64,000 nt of DNA, from the NCBI GenBank assembly GCA_947495035.1, contig CANLXI010000018.1, forward strand, positions 1-64,000, written 5' to 3'. Position numbers and translations under genes: made by a program. Origin of the DNA: an uncultured Granulosicoccus sp. GTDB taxonomy: Bacteria > Pseudomonadota > Gammaproteobacteria > Granulosicoccales > Granulosicoccaceae. A model generated the notes under the pieces. It saw only the letters and a list, made by a program, of their open reading frames with translations, was not told the DNA's origin and ran no database searches. Each line of letters opens with the position of its first letter. The first letter of the stretch is position 1. Shown in pieces: positions 25,711-35,553 of this stretch.

Positions 25711-26601
25711 TCAGCCATTGACCGGCACTCGCCCCTCGGCCATCCGTTCAATCAGTGTGTCAGGCACTCCGAACACCAGCCCGGCGATTGCCCCCAGCGC
25801 CATGGCACGTCCACAGCTGTCTCCGCCGCAGCGAATGTTGTCACGTACGGCGGATTCGAAATCGGTGGCATGCCTGAGCAGATGCCAGACCACTGGCATG
25901 GAATGCTCGGCATAGCAGGCCAGGCCAAAATGACTGGCTGTCTCCAGCGGCTGATAGGCATCGAGGGTCAGCGCTTCTCGCATCCTCTCACCCACATGAC
26001 CGGGCATCGCCTCTGCCGATGAGGTCAATGCATCAGTCAGGGACTTGCCTTGCAGGATTTCATCCAGACAGTGATATAAGGCACCGGCGGCAGCCAGCAC
26101 ATCCTCATTGACCGAAATCACCTTTGCAGCAGAGTTCGCCGTATCCGCTGATTGACCGGCAGCGAACAGACCCGCAACCACACACAGGGCCGGCATCTGA
26201 TTGTCGTCCATACCCGATGCGTCAGCGATATCCGCCTCTTCACGGATCATGCGAGCCACGAGTTGTTTTGTGGGTCGGTCTGCATAGCCCACGTAGTGCC
26301 CGCACGGGCCAAAGGACTCGAAGAAGTGTTGTCGATGCGTGTCTGTCTGGTATTGCCCATCGACAGCCAACTGCCCAACGATGCGCGCAGATTCCCCATA
26401 GTGTGACAACTGACCTGCACGCCTGGCCGCATGCGCAAAGTAGCCCTTCTTGCCTTCATACACGGCAGCATCCGGCTGGCGGAACAGAACATCACCACTG
26501 CGGGCAATCGTCTCGATCTGCTCCTGGTCATACAGCCAATGCAAACCCATCGCTGCCGCATCGGCGACCAGTACGCCCGCCAGGGCATCTTCACGGTTCA
26601 T
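25711..26601 (-). CDS. ADP-ribosylglycohydrolase-fold protein with altered metal motifs
   Basis: The ATG at 26601 follows GGAGAG. The 296-residue protein has the all-helical ADP-ribosylglycohydrolase (DraG/crystallin J1) pattern, with GVLVADAAAMGLHWLYD at the N terminus and NIRCGGDSCGRAMALGAIAG near the C terminus. Active enzymes have TDDT early and GGDxDT late for two magnesium ions. Here the early site reads HYGESA and the late one GGDSCG, so the usual ligands are largely missing. It may act on another substrate or only bind. No signal peptide is present. It lies alone between the tetR promoter and a small unknown gene. Confidence 0.78.
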   Translation of the reverse strand: MNREDALAGVLVADAAAMGLHWLYDQEQIETIARSGDVLFRQPDAAVYEGKKGYFAHAARRAGQLSHYGESARIVGQLAVDGQYQTDTHRQHFFESFGPCGHYVGYADRPTKQLVARMIREEADIADASGMDDNQMPALCVVAGLFAAGQSADTANSAAKVISVNEDVLAAAGALYHCLDEILQGKSLTDALTSSAEAMPGHVGERMREALTLDAYQPLETASHFGLACYAEHSMPVVWHLLRHATDFESAVRDNIRCGGDSCGRAMALGAIAGLVFGVPDTLIERMAEGRVPVNG

Positions 26602-26779
26602 GTGTCTCTCCACGGTGGTCTCAAAGCGCTGAGTGTAACAAGCCCCCCGGGTCAGGGAGCGAGGCTGCACCAGCGTCAGGTCACCACCGGCAACATCATG
26701 GACACCAGTCAGATGTCACTGACAGACCAGACTGTCACGCAGGAGCTGAAGAACAGGCTGTACTGATAACTGAACGGCG

Positions 26780-27091
26780 TCAGGCCATCATGTCCACCAG
26801 CTGCCCGGTGCGTTGCGAGCCCGCAGAGAAATCGCCGTCATCGGTGGCGAGCTGCCTGTCCACGAAGGACTGGATCTCGTCGACGCTGGCACCGGAATCG
26901 GCAAGCTGACCTGTTCCTGCGAACAGAGCGTTCTTCGCATCTTCTGGCAGTGTGCCGCCAAGGGCTTCCATCGGGGCGACGCGGGAGGAAGGGCCGCCAT
27001 CGCCTCCACCAGGAGGCATGGGCGGAGCGGTCTGTGCGTGTGACAAGGACATGGCTGTCGACGTCAAATCGTTGGAGGTGCTTACATTCAT
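26780..27091 (-). CDS. Small hypothetical protein
   Basis: The ATG at 27091 has CAGGTG seven bases upstream. The 103-residue product starts with a low-complexity Ser/Thr part, then a proline/glycine stretch (APPMPPGGGDGG), then a helical region with ASVDEIQSFVDRQLATDDGD. It has no signal peptide or membrane helix, and no family was recognised. It follows the Opp-type operon on the same strand about 190 bases away but is probably separate. Confidence 0.6.
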   Translation of the reverse strand: MNVSTSNDLTSTAMSLSHAQTAPPMPPGGGDGGPSSRVAPMEALGGTLPEDAKNALFAGTGQLADSGASVDEIQSFVDRQLATDDGDFSAGSQRTGQLVDMMA

Positions 27092-27282
27092 GTTCGGACA
27101 CCTGTTACAGAGCTATATCTGCTCTTCTACGGTTAACGACTCAAGAAATATCCATCTTGAACGCTGTGGCAGGAGACGAGCGTTCTGCACGAAAGACGTG
27201 TGTGAAAACAGGCAACAGGCCGCAAACCAGCGTCAGAAAAATGCGACTGATCGCGTTTTCCTGCCATGCGAACGCAGCCACG

Positions 27283-28251
27283 TCACACGACGTGACAGGC
27301 TGCAAACCGCTGTGGCGCAATCTCGCGCAGCACCGGAGCGTCACTTGCACATCTGGCAACCGCCTGTGAGCAGCGATCGCGGAACGGGCAGCCAGACATC
27401 TGTCGCAGGCGACTGGGCGGCTCGCTGACTTCCACGGCCCCGGTGATGCGCTTCGATGGGTCCGGTCGTGGAATGGCGGCCAGCAGCAGCTTCGTATAGG
27501 GGTGTTGCGGGTTGGTGAACAAGGCGCGAGCAGAGGCCAGTTCGACCACCTCCCCCATGTACAACACCGCCACCCGGTCCGAGATCTTGGCCACGACCCC
27601 CAGGTCATGACTGATGAACATCAGTGTCAGGCCCAGTCGTGACTTCAACTCTGCCAGCAGGTTCAGCACTTGCGCCTGAATGGACACATCCAGAGCCGAT
27701 ACCGGTTCATCGGCAATCACCAGTTGTGGCTCAGGCAGAATGGCCCGAGCGATACCCACCCGTTGCCGCTGCCCACCGGATAATTCATGGGGATAGCTTG
27801 CGGCGAAGTTGGCGCCCAGCCCGACCAGATCTAGCGCCTTGCCGACACGTTCTGCCCGCTCCTTCCTGCTCTGAAATATTCCATGTATGTCCCCTGTTTC
27901 GGCGACAGAGTCGCCTACAGAGCGTCTCGGGTTCAGCGATGCATACGGGTCCTGAAACACCATGCGCAGGTTCAAACGTGTATCGGCCATCTTACGCCGG
28001 CTCTTGCTTAGCAGATCCTGCCCATCCAGCAGGACCTGCCCGCCATCGGCCTGTGTCAATCCCAGCAGAACGCGAGCCAGGGAGGACTTGCCGCAGCCGG
28101 ATTCACCGACAATTCCCAGCGTCTCTCCTCGACGTACACTCAGTGAGATGCCATTGACAGCGTGAATGGCATGAGTCACGCCCTTGCGCCGTACCTTGAA
28201 CACCTTCTTCAGATCACGAATGTCCAGGATCAGGTCGGAATCACTCGTCAT
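27283..28251 (-). CDS. Oligopeptide/dipeptide ABC transporter ATPase (OppF/DppF-type)
   Basis: This ABC ATPase has Walker A GESGCGKSS, signature LSGGQRQRVGIA and Walker B VIADEPVSALD. The C-terminal extension with the cysteine cluster (SGCPFRDRCSQAVARC) is typical of Opp/Dpp ATPases and binds an iron-sulfur cluster in some of them. The 322-residue length is normal. Its ATG overlaps the stop of the OppD-type gene by four bases. It is the last gene of the importer operon. Confidence 0.92.
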   Translation of the reverse strand: MTSDSDLILDIRDLKKVFKVRRKGVTHAIHAVNGISLSVRRGETLGIVGESGCGKSSLARVLLGLTQADGGQVLLDGQDLLSKSRRKMADTRLNLRMVFQDPYASLNPRRSVGDSVAETGDIHGIFQSRKERAERVGKALDLVGLGANFAASYPHELSGGQRQRVGIARAILPEPQLVIADEPVSALDVSIQAQVLNLLAELKSRLGLTLMFISHDLGVVAKISDRVAVLYMGEVVELASARALFTNPQHPYTKLLLAAIPRPDPSKRITGAVEVSEPPSRLRQMSGCPFRDRCSQAVARCASDAPVLREIAPQRFAACHVV

Positions 28252-29204
28252 GCGGTAGCCTTCTCGTTCAGCGGGAAATGACAGACAGCTTCCTGACCGA
28301 GTGCGCCACGGGCGGTGGGAACCGTACCAGAGCGGCAGGTGTCTGCCGCCCGTTCACAACGGGGTGAAAACGGACAACCGGGAGGGATGGCATGGGGTCG
28401 TGGCGCGGATCCGGAAATGGTGGCCAGCAAGGGCTCGTCGGATTCCGGGTCTGGCAGACAATCCATCAATGCGCGGGTATAGGGGTGCATGGGTGTGCGG
28501 AACAATGGCAGCACACCGGCCGTCTCCACCAGCTTCCCGGCGTACATGACGGCCACTCTATCAGCCAGCTGTGCCACGACACCGAGATCGTGCGTGATGA
28601 ACAGAACCCCCATGTCCAGCCTGTCGCACAGATCCCGAATCAATCCCAGCACTTGCAGCTGCACCGTCACGTCCAGCGCGGTAGTGGGTTCGTCGGCAAT
28701 CAGAAACTGTGGCCGACACGCCAGAGCAATTGCAATCATGACCCTTTGCCGCATGCCGCCGGACAGTTCGTGCGGATACGCCCGCAGTTGATGCGCTGCA
28801 TCGGGAATACGCACCATGTCCAGCAATTCCCGGGCACGCGGGGCAGGATCAACCTCGGGATCGTGTACTCGCACTGCCTCTTCGATCTGTTCACCGATTC
28901 TCAGCACCGGGTTGAGAGAGGTCATGGGTTCCTGGAACACCATGGCCATCTTGCCGCACTGCCGACGCACTCGCTGGTGCGGGGCCAATTGCGTGACATC
29001 GGCACCGTCCAGCGTGATCGATCCAGCGCTCAATTCCAGGGCAGGTGGCAGAAGTCCCATCAGTGCCAGAGAGGTCATGCTCTTGCCGGAACCGGACTCG
29101 CCCACCAGCGCCATGATTTCACCCGGCGCAATCTGGAAAGAGACACCCCGTACGATCTTCGGTCCGCGTCTGACCGAGACTTCGATATCGTCGACCTTCA
29201 GCAT
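28248..29204 (-). CDS. Oligopeptide/dipeptide ABC transporter ATPase (OppD/DppD-type)
   Basis: The ATG at 29204 is preferred because it opens the ABC domain (MLKVDDIEVSVRR); an upstream start would add 22 unlikely residues. It has Walker A GESGSGKSMT, signature LSGGMRQRVMIA, LIADEPTTALD and the C-terminal PPGCPFSPRCERA cysteine motif. The 318-residue protein pairs with the OppF-type ATPase to power the two permeases. The start lies seven bases after the OppC-type stop. Confidence 0.92.
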   Translation of the reverse strand: MLKVDDIEVSVRRGPKIVRGVSFQIAPGEIMALVGESGSGKSMTSLALMGLLPPALELSAGSITLDGADVTQLAPHQRVRRQCGKMAMVFQEPMTSLNPVLRIGEQIEEAVRVHDPEVDPAPRARELLDMVRIPDAAHQLRAYPHELSGGMRQRVMIAIALACRPQFLIADEPTTALDVTVQLQVLGLIRDLCDRLDMGVLFITHDLGVVAQLADRVAVMYAGKLVETAGVLPLFRTPMHPYTRALMDCLPDPESDEPLLATISGSAPRPHAIPPGCPFSPRCERAADTCRSGTVPTARGALGQEAVCHFPLNEKATA

Positions 29205-29211
29205 GGCGCTC

Positions 29212-30063
29212 TCACTTGCCCACCATTTCACGGAACCGCGGATCCATTCGGTCACGAATAGCGTCACCAACCAGGTTCAGCGAAAATGCCGTCAGCACGA
29301 TCATCAGCCCCGGCCACATCAACAACCAGGGCGCACGCGTGATGTAGATGCGGGACTCTGCCAGCATGTTCCCCCAGGAGGGAATTTCCGGAGGCGCTCC
29401 CAGCCCGAGAAAATCCAGCGAAGCGGCGCCCAGCTGGGCAAACGCAAACACGAAACTGGCCTGCACCAATAACGGAGAAATCATGTTGGGCAGGATATGC
29501 CGCGTGATGACCCACCAGCTGCCGGCCCCGGCGCTTCGCGCGGCTTCGACATAAGGCTCTGCCCGCAGCCGCAGCGCCACGCCATAGACGATTCTCGCCG
29601 TGGTCGTCAGATAGATCAGGCCGATCGCCAGTATGGCGTTGAACACGCCCTGACCCAGAATGACAATCAGGCCAAGCGCCAGCAACAGCGAGGGGAAGGA
29701 CATCAGCACGTCAACCATGCGCATCAGCACGCGGCCCAGAGCCGGGTACAAGGCCGAGAGAATACCGATGGGTACGCCTGAAGCCAGAGCAAAGCTCACC
29801 ACACCCACACCAATCAGCAACGCAAGCCGAGCACCATAAACCAGCCGACTGAAGGTATCGCGACCGAAGTGATCGGTTCCCAAGAGGTGCTCCCCACCGG
29901 GAGGCAACAGGCGATTCACCGGGTCGATCTGGTCCGGCGGAAACGGAGCGATCCAGGGCGACAGGGTCGCGCAGGCGATGATGCTCAACAGGAAGACAAC
30001 GCCCAGGGTAGTCAGCGGGCGTATTGCCAGGGTCCGCGCGGAGGATGACAGGATGTGTATCAT
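29212..30063 (-). CDS. Peptide ABC transporter permease (OppC/DppC-type)
   Basis: The 283-residue inner-membrane protein has the extra N-terminal helix followed by the GTDHFGRDTFSRLVYGARL segment typical of DppC-like permeases. The EAA loop (YVEAARSAGAGSWWVITRHILPN) contacts the ATPases. About six helices are visible. The ATG overlaps the OppB-type stop by four bases. It forms the membrane channel with that permease. Confidence 0.92.
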   Translation of the reverse strand: MIHILSSSARTLAIRPLTTLGVVFLLSIIACATLSPWIAPFPPDQIDPVNRLLPPGGEHLLGTDHFGRDTFSRLVYGARLALLIGVGVVSFALASGVPIGILSALYPALGRVLMRMVDVLMSFPSLLLALGLIVILGQGVFNAILAIGLIYLTTTARIVYGVALRLRAEPYVEAARSAGAGSWWVITRHILPNMISPLLVQASFVFAFAQLGAASLDFLGLGAPPEIPSWGNMLAESRIYITRAPWLLMWPGLMIVLTAFSLNLVGDAIRDRMDPRFREMVGK

Positions 30064-31007
30064 TCCAGCTCCACTCTTGGATCGAGCAACCGGTAGGACA
30101 GATCCACCAGCAGATTGATGACAAGGTACAGGCAGACCGTCACCAGAATCACCCCTTGTATGACCGGGTAGTCACGACGCAGGATGGATTGCACGACGGT
30201 GCGGCCTATGCCAGGCAGTGCAAAGACGGTTTCCGTTACCACCGCTTCGGATATCAGGGCAGCGAAGGTAAAGCCGAAGGCTGACACCACCGCCAGCAAG
30301 GCGTTTCGTAGAATGTGCCGTCGGACCACTCTGGACGGACTGATGCCCTTGGCGCGAGCGGTGCGTACGTAGTCTTCACGGGCAACATCCAGCATGGATG
30401 CCCGGGTGAGCCGCAGGATCAGGGCCGCGTTGGGCGCTGCCAGCGCCAGCGATGGCAGGATCAGATAGCGCAGGTTCGCCAATCCGCCGTCTTCGAAAAT
30501 CGATGGGTAGCCCGAACTGGGAAACCAGCCAAGCCCTGCTGCGAATATCAGGATCAGATAAAGCCCCACCCAGAAGGTGGGTACGGACGCCAGCAGCATC
30601 GCCAGACCCGACAGACCTTGATCAATCCAGGTTCCCTGGCGAATGGCCGAGAGAATGCCGATGGGCACACCCAGCAGGATGATCCAGACCATGGTGATCA
30701 GCGCCAGCAGAATCGAGGTCTCCGCGCCTTCTCGAATGACGTCCGTCACGGGTGTTTCAAAGAAGATCGATTCTCCGAGATTGCCCTGCAGTGCATTACC
30801 GGCCCATATCAGATATTGAACCACCAGCGGCTCATCCAGACCCATCCGGGTACGCAGGGCCGCCACCTGTTCCGGTGTTGCACCATCCCCCAACATCACA
30901 TACACAGGATCGCCCGGTATCAGGTGTATGAAGGAGAAAACGACCACTGATGCGGCAATCAGGGTAATGATTGCCGCACCGGTGCGTTTCATGAAATAGC
31001 GACCCAT
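30060..31007 (-). CDS. Peptide ABC transporter permease (OppB/DppB-type)
   Basis: The ATG at 31007 follows AGGGA by eight bases. The 315-residue protein has the DppB N terminus (FSFIHLIPGDPV, then LGLDEP-like MGLDEPLVVQYL), six helices, and an EAA loop near VRTARAKGISPSRVVRRHIL. It follows the binding-protein gene by about 110 bases, and its stop overlaps the next permease start, so translation is coupled. Confidence 0.92.
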   Translation of the reverse strand: MGRYFMKRTGAAIITLIAASVVVFSFIHLIPGDPVYVMLGDGATPEQVAALRTRMGLDEPLVVQYLIWAGNALQGNLGESIFFETPVTDVIREGAETSILLALITMVWIILLGVPIGILSAIRQGTWIDQGLSGLAMLLASVPTFWVGLYLILIFAAGLGWFPSSGYPSIFEDGGLANLRYLILPSLALAAPNAALILRLTRASMLDVAREDYVRTARAKGISPSRVVRRHILRNALLAVVSAFGFTFAALISEAVVTETVFALPGIGRTVVQSILRRDYPVIQGVILVTVCLYLVINLLVDLSYRLLDPRVELE

Positions 31008-31116
31008 TCATTCAGTCCCTGGTTGGAAGACAGCCCAATTGCGAACCCCGTGCGCCGTACTCTATCCTCCGGTTGCAGCAAGACTCATCCGCCACCGGAG
31101 GACCATGGCGACGCCG

Positions 31117-32643
31117 CTACTGGTTGGACGCACCCCAGAAATGAGGGAAGGCAGGCGCCTTTTCCCACTGCGTTTTCAGCTTCTGCGATGCGATGTCGTA
31201 GGAGAGAATGTTGCCGACCTTCACCACGGGCAATTGCGTGTAGATCAGTTCCTGCAGCTCGGCCCATGCAGCCTGCCGCGCTTCCAGATCGGAGGTACCG
31301 GTGAACTTCGCCATGAGTTCGTGTTTTTCATCGGACTTCCACCAGCCGGGATAACTGTCATTCAGCACCGTCAGCAGCACCGGATCGGGCACGGTACCGT
31401 GATGCGTCATGAACATGTCCCATTCGGCAGGCTGACCACGCAGTTGCAGTAATGTCGCCCAGTCAACGACAACCATCTGCACATTGATGCCGGCGTCCGC
31501 CAGATGTCGCGTGAAGACACTTGCATCATCGAAGTGGGCCTTGTAGTTGGTCGATACCAGCAATTTGATGGGCTGACCGTCATAACCGGCCTCTTTCGCC
31601 AGCTCGCGGGCCTTCTCCGGATTACCCTGGTTGTAGACTTCCGTGCCTGCATCGGTGTTCCAGATGTTGCCTTCGGGGAAATAGGCGCCATCGGCCTCAT
31701 AGAGCTCTGGCTCACCGACCGACACCTGCAGGGCCTGCTCCATGTTCAGGGACGCCATGATCGCCTGGCGCAACAGAATATTGGTTGCCAGGGGACCGGC
31801 TTCCGAGTTCATGAACATCAGCCCGAACAGTGGCGCTGCACTGATCTTCACCTGGGTGCCCGGATCCTCACTCACCTGACCATACAGATCGCCAGAGATG
31901 TATTCGGCATAATCGTAATCACCTGCCTGTACCCCACTGACTCGCGTACCGACATCGGGCACGGGAATGAAGCGCAAGGCATCGAAGTTGGCAACTCTTG
32001 CGCCCGCCTCACCATCACTGGCAGCCGGGTTGGCGCTGTGATCCTCGAAACGCAGCAACTCCACATAGCGGTTGGGGCGTAACTCGCCAAACCGGTATGG
32101 CCCGGTACCCACGTAGTTCTCGGCGGATATCGGCTCGTTACCCGCAGCAGTCACGATCTCGGCCGGGTAGATGACCGGCCCGCCATTGACGAAGGCCAGC
32201 ACACTTTTCCATGCACCGTTGGGCGCCGACAGGTTCAGGGTCACCTCCAGTTCTCCGGAGGCCTCTGCGCTCGTCAGACCCAACAGCTTGCCTCGTGACC
32301 CGAACTCGGCCCAGCGGTTCAGCGAGGCGGCGACATCCTCGGCATCCATCGTATCGCCATTGTGAAACGTCACGTCGGAACGCAGCGATATGACAATGGC
32401 CTTGCCATCGTCTGAAATGGTTTCACCCGTGGCCAGATACGGCTGAGGGGCCTTGGCGGCATCAAACGCGTACAGTGGTTCGAACATGTGCTGTGCAATG
32501 GTCGACACCAGTGTCGCCGTACCCATCTGCGCATCCAGACTGGGGGGTTCGCCGATGGTGGCGTAGCGGAACGTGTCCGCCAACAATGGCGGCGGCATCA
32601 CAGCCACCAAGGCAGCACCACAAAGCAGGCGTTTCAATTTCAT
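31117..32643 (-). CDS. Periplasmic peptide-type substrate-binding protein (SBP family 5)
   Basis: The ATG at 32643 follows GGGAGAG. The 508-residue protein has a signal peptide ending PPPLLA, then the family-5 start (FRYATIGEPPSLDAQMGTAT), an FEPLYAFD segment, and YVGTGPYRFGEL. It binds peptides or related ligands in the periplasm for the four downstream membrane and ATPase components. Because an amidohydrolase and an RpiR regulator lie just upstream, the true ligand could be an N-acylated or amino-sugar compound rather than a plain peptide. Confidence 0.9.
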   Translation of the reverse strand: MKLKRLLCGAALVAVMPPPLLADTFRYATIGEPPSLDAQMGTATLVSTIAQHMFEPLYAFDAAKAPQPYLATGETISDDGKAIVISLRSDVTFHNGDTMDAEDVAASLNRWAEFGSRGKLLGLTSAEASGELEVTLNLSAPNGAWKSVLAFVNGGPVIYPAEIVTAAGNEPISAENYVGTGPYRFGELRPNRYVELLRFEDHSANPAASDGEAGARVANFDALRFIPVPDVGTRVSGVQAGDYDYAEYISGDLYGQVSEDPGTQVKISAAPLFGLMFMNSEAGPLATNILLRQAIMASLNMEQALQVSVGEPELYEADGAYFPEGNIWNTDAGTEVYNQGNPEKARELAKEAGYDGQPIKLLVSTNYKAHFDDASVFTRHLADAGINVQMVVVDWATLLQLRGQPAEWDMFMTHHGTVPDPVLLTVLNDSYPGWWKSDEKHELMAKFTGTSDLEARQAAWAELQELIYTQLPVVKVGNILSYDIASQKLKTQWEKAPAFPHFWGASNQ

Positions 32644-32851
32644 GGAATTCTCTCCCTGTTAAACACACATTCAAAGCCAGGCTGTCCGACAAGCGTGGTC
32701 AGCCCTGCGTCCTGGTGAATCGCACTGCATCTGACGCAGGAAAGATGGCAGGCGTAATGATGAAACTGATGTCTACTCCATGAGATCCGTGCACGATGCC
32801 GCAAACCAGCGGCTGCCGTGCATTCGGTGTCCCTTTCTCATGGTCCTGTGT

Positions 32852-33982
32852 TCAAACCGATTTCCACTCCCCTCCGATGGAGATACCCACCGGTGTCAGT
32901 CGGCGATCGAACGACACGCTCTCGCCCACGGCATCCACCAGATCGATGTCGCCTTCGACTTCATGGAACACGCTGATATCCCCCACGGCACCAGCACGCA
33001 GATGACCTCGATCGGTCAGGCCGAGAACACGTGCGGGTGCGGCGCTTGCCGCTTCGATGACCTCGGGCAAGGTCCAGCCCAATGCCAGAAATTTCGTCAT
33101 CACATGCAGATTGTCATGGGCTGGTCCATCCAGACAAAACACGTGGACGTCCGAGGAAATCACATCGGGCCGAAAATCACGCGACAGCATGGCCCGGGCG
33201 GATTTCCAGGCAAAGGAACCCATGCCATGGGCGACATCGAAGAAGACCCCACGTTCACGGGCATCATGAATTTCCGGACGAATGTTCCCCTGGCCATCGA
33301 CAGGCGCATTCGGAAACGGGCGAAAGCAATGAGTCAATACGTCACCCTTGCGCAGACGAGCCACCACCTCGCCATAACTGGGCGGGGGTTCGTCGATGTG
33401 CACCATGAGGGGCAAACCCGTTTCTTCGGCAACGGCCATGGCAACATCCAGTGGTGCAATGCCCGACGGCCCGCTGGCGTGGGCGCCGAGACGCACCTTG
33501 ATGCCGACGATGGTATCGGGGAACTCGGCAACGACCCGTACGGCATCTCGCGCCGCCATCAGTCGCATGTCGTGACTTTCGCCAACCCTGACCCTGTCCG
33601 AGAATCCATAGATGCCGGCGAAACTGATGTGCAGAAAAGCCAGAATGCGTGCAAAGGCGGGCTCGATGACGTGCCTGGAGAAGCCCGGATAGTTCCCGGG
33701 CCCGGCGCTTCCGGCATCCACCAGCAAGGGGCTGGCGGATTTCAGGGCATAGGCATCGGGATCGACCCCCAGGGAGGTACCGCCCCAATACACATGCGTG
33801 TGCAAATCGATCAAGCCCGGCGTTACAATCTTGCCACTCACATCGACGGTGCTTGCGCCGGCCGCGGGCGACACATCCAGACCGGCTACCTTGCCACCGG
33901 TAACGACAACATCGGCTATCCGGTCGATGCCCTGGGAGGGGTCGATCACCCGGCCTCCTTGTAGTACCAGATCAGCGTTCAT
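32852..33982 (-). CDS. Amidohydrolase/deacetylase-family metallohydrolase
   Basis: The 376-residue protein has the amidohydrolase beta-barrel metal motif HTH (DLHTHVYWGGTSLG), a likely carboxylated lysine in GIKVRLGAHASG, a histidine in MVHIDEPP and in LTHCF, and the aspartate in SSDVHVF. N- and C-terminal beta-sandwich parts (ADLVLQGGRVIDP; GAVGDISVF) complete the fold. It belongs with the EF_0837-like deacetylase/enamidase group. It lies 200 bases upstream of the binding protein on the same strand and diverges from an RpiR regulator. It probably cleaves an amide in the compound imported by this transporter. Confidence 0.85.
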   Translation of the reverse strand: MNADLVLQGGRVIDPSQGIDRIADVVVTGGKVAGLDVSPAAGASTVDVSGKIVTPGLIDLHTHVYWGGTSLGVDPDAYALKSASPLLVDAGSAGPGNYPGFSRHVIEPAFARILAFLHISFAGIYGFSDRVRVGESHDMRLMAARDAVRVVAEFPDTIVGIKVRLGAHASGPSGIAPLDVAMAVAEETGLPLMVHIDEPPPSYGEVVARLRKGDVLTHCFRPFPNAPVDGQGNIRPEIHDARERGVFFDVAHGMGSFAWKSARAMLSRDFRPDVISSDVHVFCLDGPAHDNLHVMTKFLALGWTLPEVIEAASAAPARVLGLTDRGHLRAGAVGDISVFHEVEGDIDLVDAVGESVSFDRRLTPVGISIGGEWKSV

Positions 33983-34312
33983 CCGTTCACCGCCTCAGCG
34001 AGTGCCAATTGCCCCGCCGACTGACTGCATGCAGCAACATTCACGATCATGTTCTCCGTTAGCATGACGGTCGCCTGTCATCGGACGGCCGATTTCCGAT
34101 CCCTTGAGGTCATCGCTGACCCCGGGGAACGGGTCTACAGATCTACTGCCCACAATCCTGTAACTTTGCTACATTCATGTCAACATCTTTTTTAGCCGTG
34201 ACGAATGTGGCTTTGTTTACAAGAACTTGAAGAGCTACACGACCTGTAATTTAGTAACAAACCGAGTTACTGCGTCGTGAGCTTCCACGCATCAGCGAGA
34301 AGGAATCCAGTT
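33983..34312. promoter_or_regulatory. Divergent promoter region, amidohydrolase / rpiR
   Basis: These 330 bases contain no gene. A repeated motif occurs as CCTGTAACTTTGCTAC at 34157-34172 and CCTGTAATTTAGTAAC at 34243-34258 (12 of 16 identical). A 6-bp inverted repeat, AGTAAC at 34253-34258 facing GTTACT at 34266-34271, overlaps the second copy. These are good candidates for binding by the adjacent RpiR protein. Confidence 0.6.
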
Positions 34313-35260
34313 ATGCCTGACAGTTCAACCCTGCCCGAAGGGCCTGCAGACCCTTCAGCGGAGGCGCGGCAACACGGACAGATCATCGACATCCTCGGAC
34401 GTATCAAGGATCAGATGGCCTTGCTCAGCCCGGCGGAACGCAAGGTTGGCGCAGCCGTGCTCGCCGATGTACCACGCGCCGTCGACGACAACATTGCCAG
34501 CCTCGCTCAGCGTGCCGGTGTCAGCGAACCCAGTGTCACTCGCTTCTGTCGGGCCATCGGATGCATGGGCGTACGGGATTTCAAACTCAAGCTGGCGCAG
34601 AGTCTTGTGGTCGGCGAATCCTATCTCAACCCGGAATTGCCCCCTCGCCCCGCAGATTCCGAGCTGCCCGCCTATTGGACTCCCATCCTGTCGGATGCGC
34701 GTGGCGCCTTGCGTGAAGTGGAGAGACAGATCAGCCCTTCGTCCATCCAGGCCGCCGCGGAGGCTGTGACCAGCGCACGCAGGGTATTCACCTTCGGGCT
34801 GGGTGGCAGCGCAACCACGCTTGCAGAAGAAGCGCAATACCGCCTGTTCCGCTATGGGGTGAACGTGTCATGCTGTCCCGAAGCCTACTTCATGCGCATG
34901 ACGGCGGCCACCATGAACCAGAATGATGTGGTGCTGGCCATATCCCTGTCAGGAAGAACGGCCGAGCTCATCGAAGCCGTCAATCTGGCTCGTGGTTATG
35001 GCGCAACAACCATTGCCATTACCGCAACGGCAAGCCCGCTGGCAGAGGCTGTCGACCACCCCCTGACCGTCGCCATTGCCGAAACACACGACACCTTGAC
35101 GCCGACGTCGGTACGCTTTGCCTACCTCGCCGTCATGGACCTGCTATCTGCAGCGACCGGCTATATCATGGGTCCCAGTGCACAGGAAAACCTGCGACGC
35201 ATCAAATATACCTTGCAGAATCACCGTTCGGGAAACCTGCTCGAACCACTGGGCGACTGA
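34313..35260 (+). CDS. MurR/RpiR-family transcriptional regulator
   Basis: The ATG at 34313 follows AAGGA by eight bases. The 315-residue protein has an N-terminal RpiR helix-turn-helix (LAQRAGVSEPSVTRFCRAIG) and a SIS domain from about residue 150 (FTFGLGGSATTLAEEAQYRL, VVLAISLSGRTAELIEAV) that binds phosphosugars in relatives. It diverges from the amidohydrolase/peptide-importer genes, which it probably controls from the repeats in the shared upstream region. The SIS domain suggests an amino-sugar or sugar-derived inducer. Confidence 0.9.
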   Translation: MPDSSTLPEGPADPSAEARQHGQIIDILGRIKDQMALLSPAERKVGAAVLADVPRAVDDNIASLAQRAGVSEPSVTRFCRAIGCMGVRDFKLKLAQSLVVGESYLNPELPPRPADSELPAYWTPILSDARGALREVERQISPSSIQAAAEAVTSARRVFTFGLGGSATTLAEEAQYRLFRYGVNVSCCPEAYFMRMTAATMNQNDVVLAISLSGRTAELIEAVNLARGYGATTIAITATASPLAEAVDHPLTVAIAETHDTLTPTSVRFAYLAVMDLLSAATGYIMGPSAQENLRRIKYTLQNHRSGNLLEPLGD

Positions 35261-35553
35261 GTCGAAAAGCCAGACAGGGCGGACTGGGTGACTATACTTC
35301 TACCGCTTCCCGTTCAGGCAATTCTCCGGGGCCGAAAGTGGTCACGATCGGGCAATCCGGCGAGGTCAACACCACCAGGATATCGGGCTGATTTACCACG
35401 CGGCCCAAACGGGTTACCTTCGTAGTATGTTTGCGGCATCGGCTGTGAATCCAGGCACTCTCCCCCTGCTCGGGGACGTCGGACCAACCACACGCCAGTG
35501 CCGCGCCCTGTCGATCCGATTCCAACGACAAGCCTGCCCAGAGAAACCGACCG

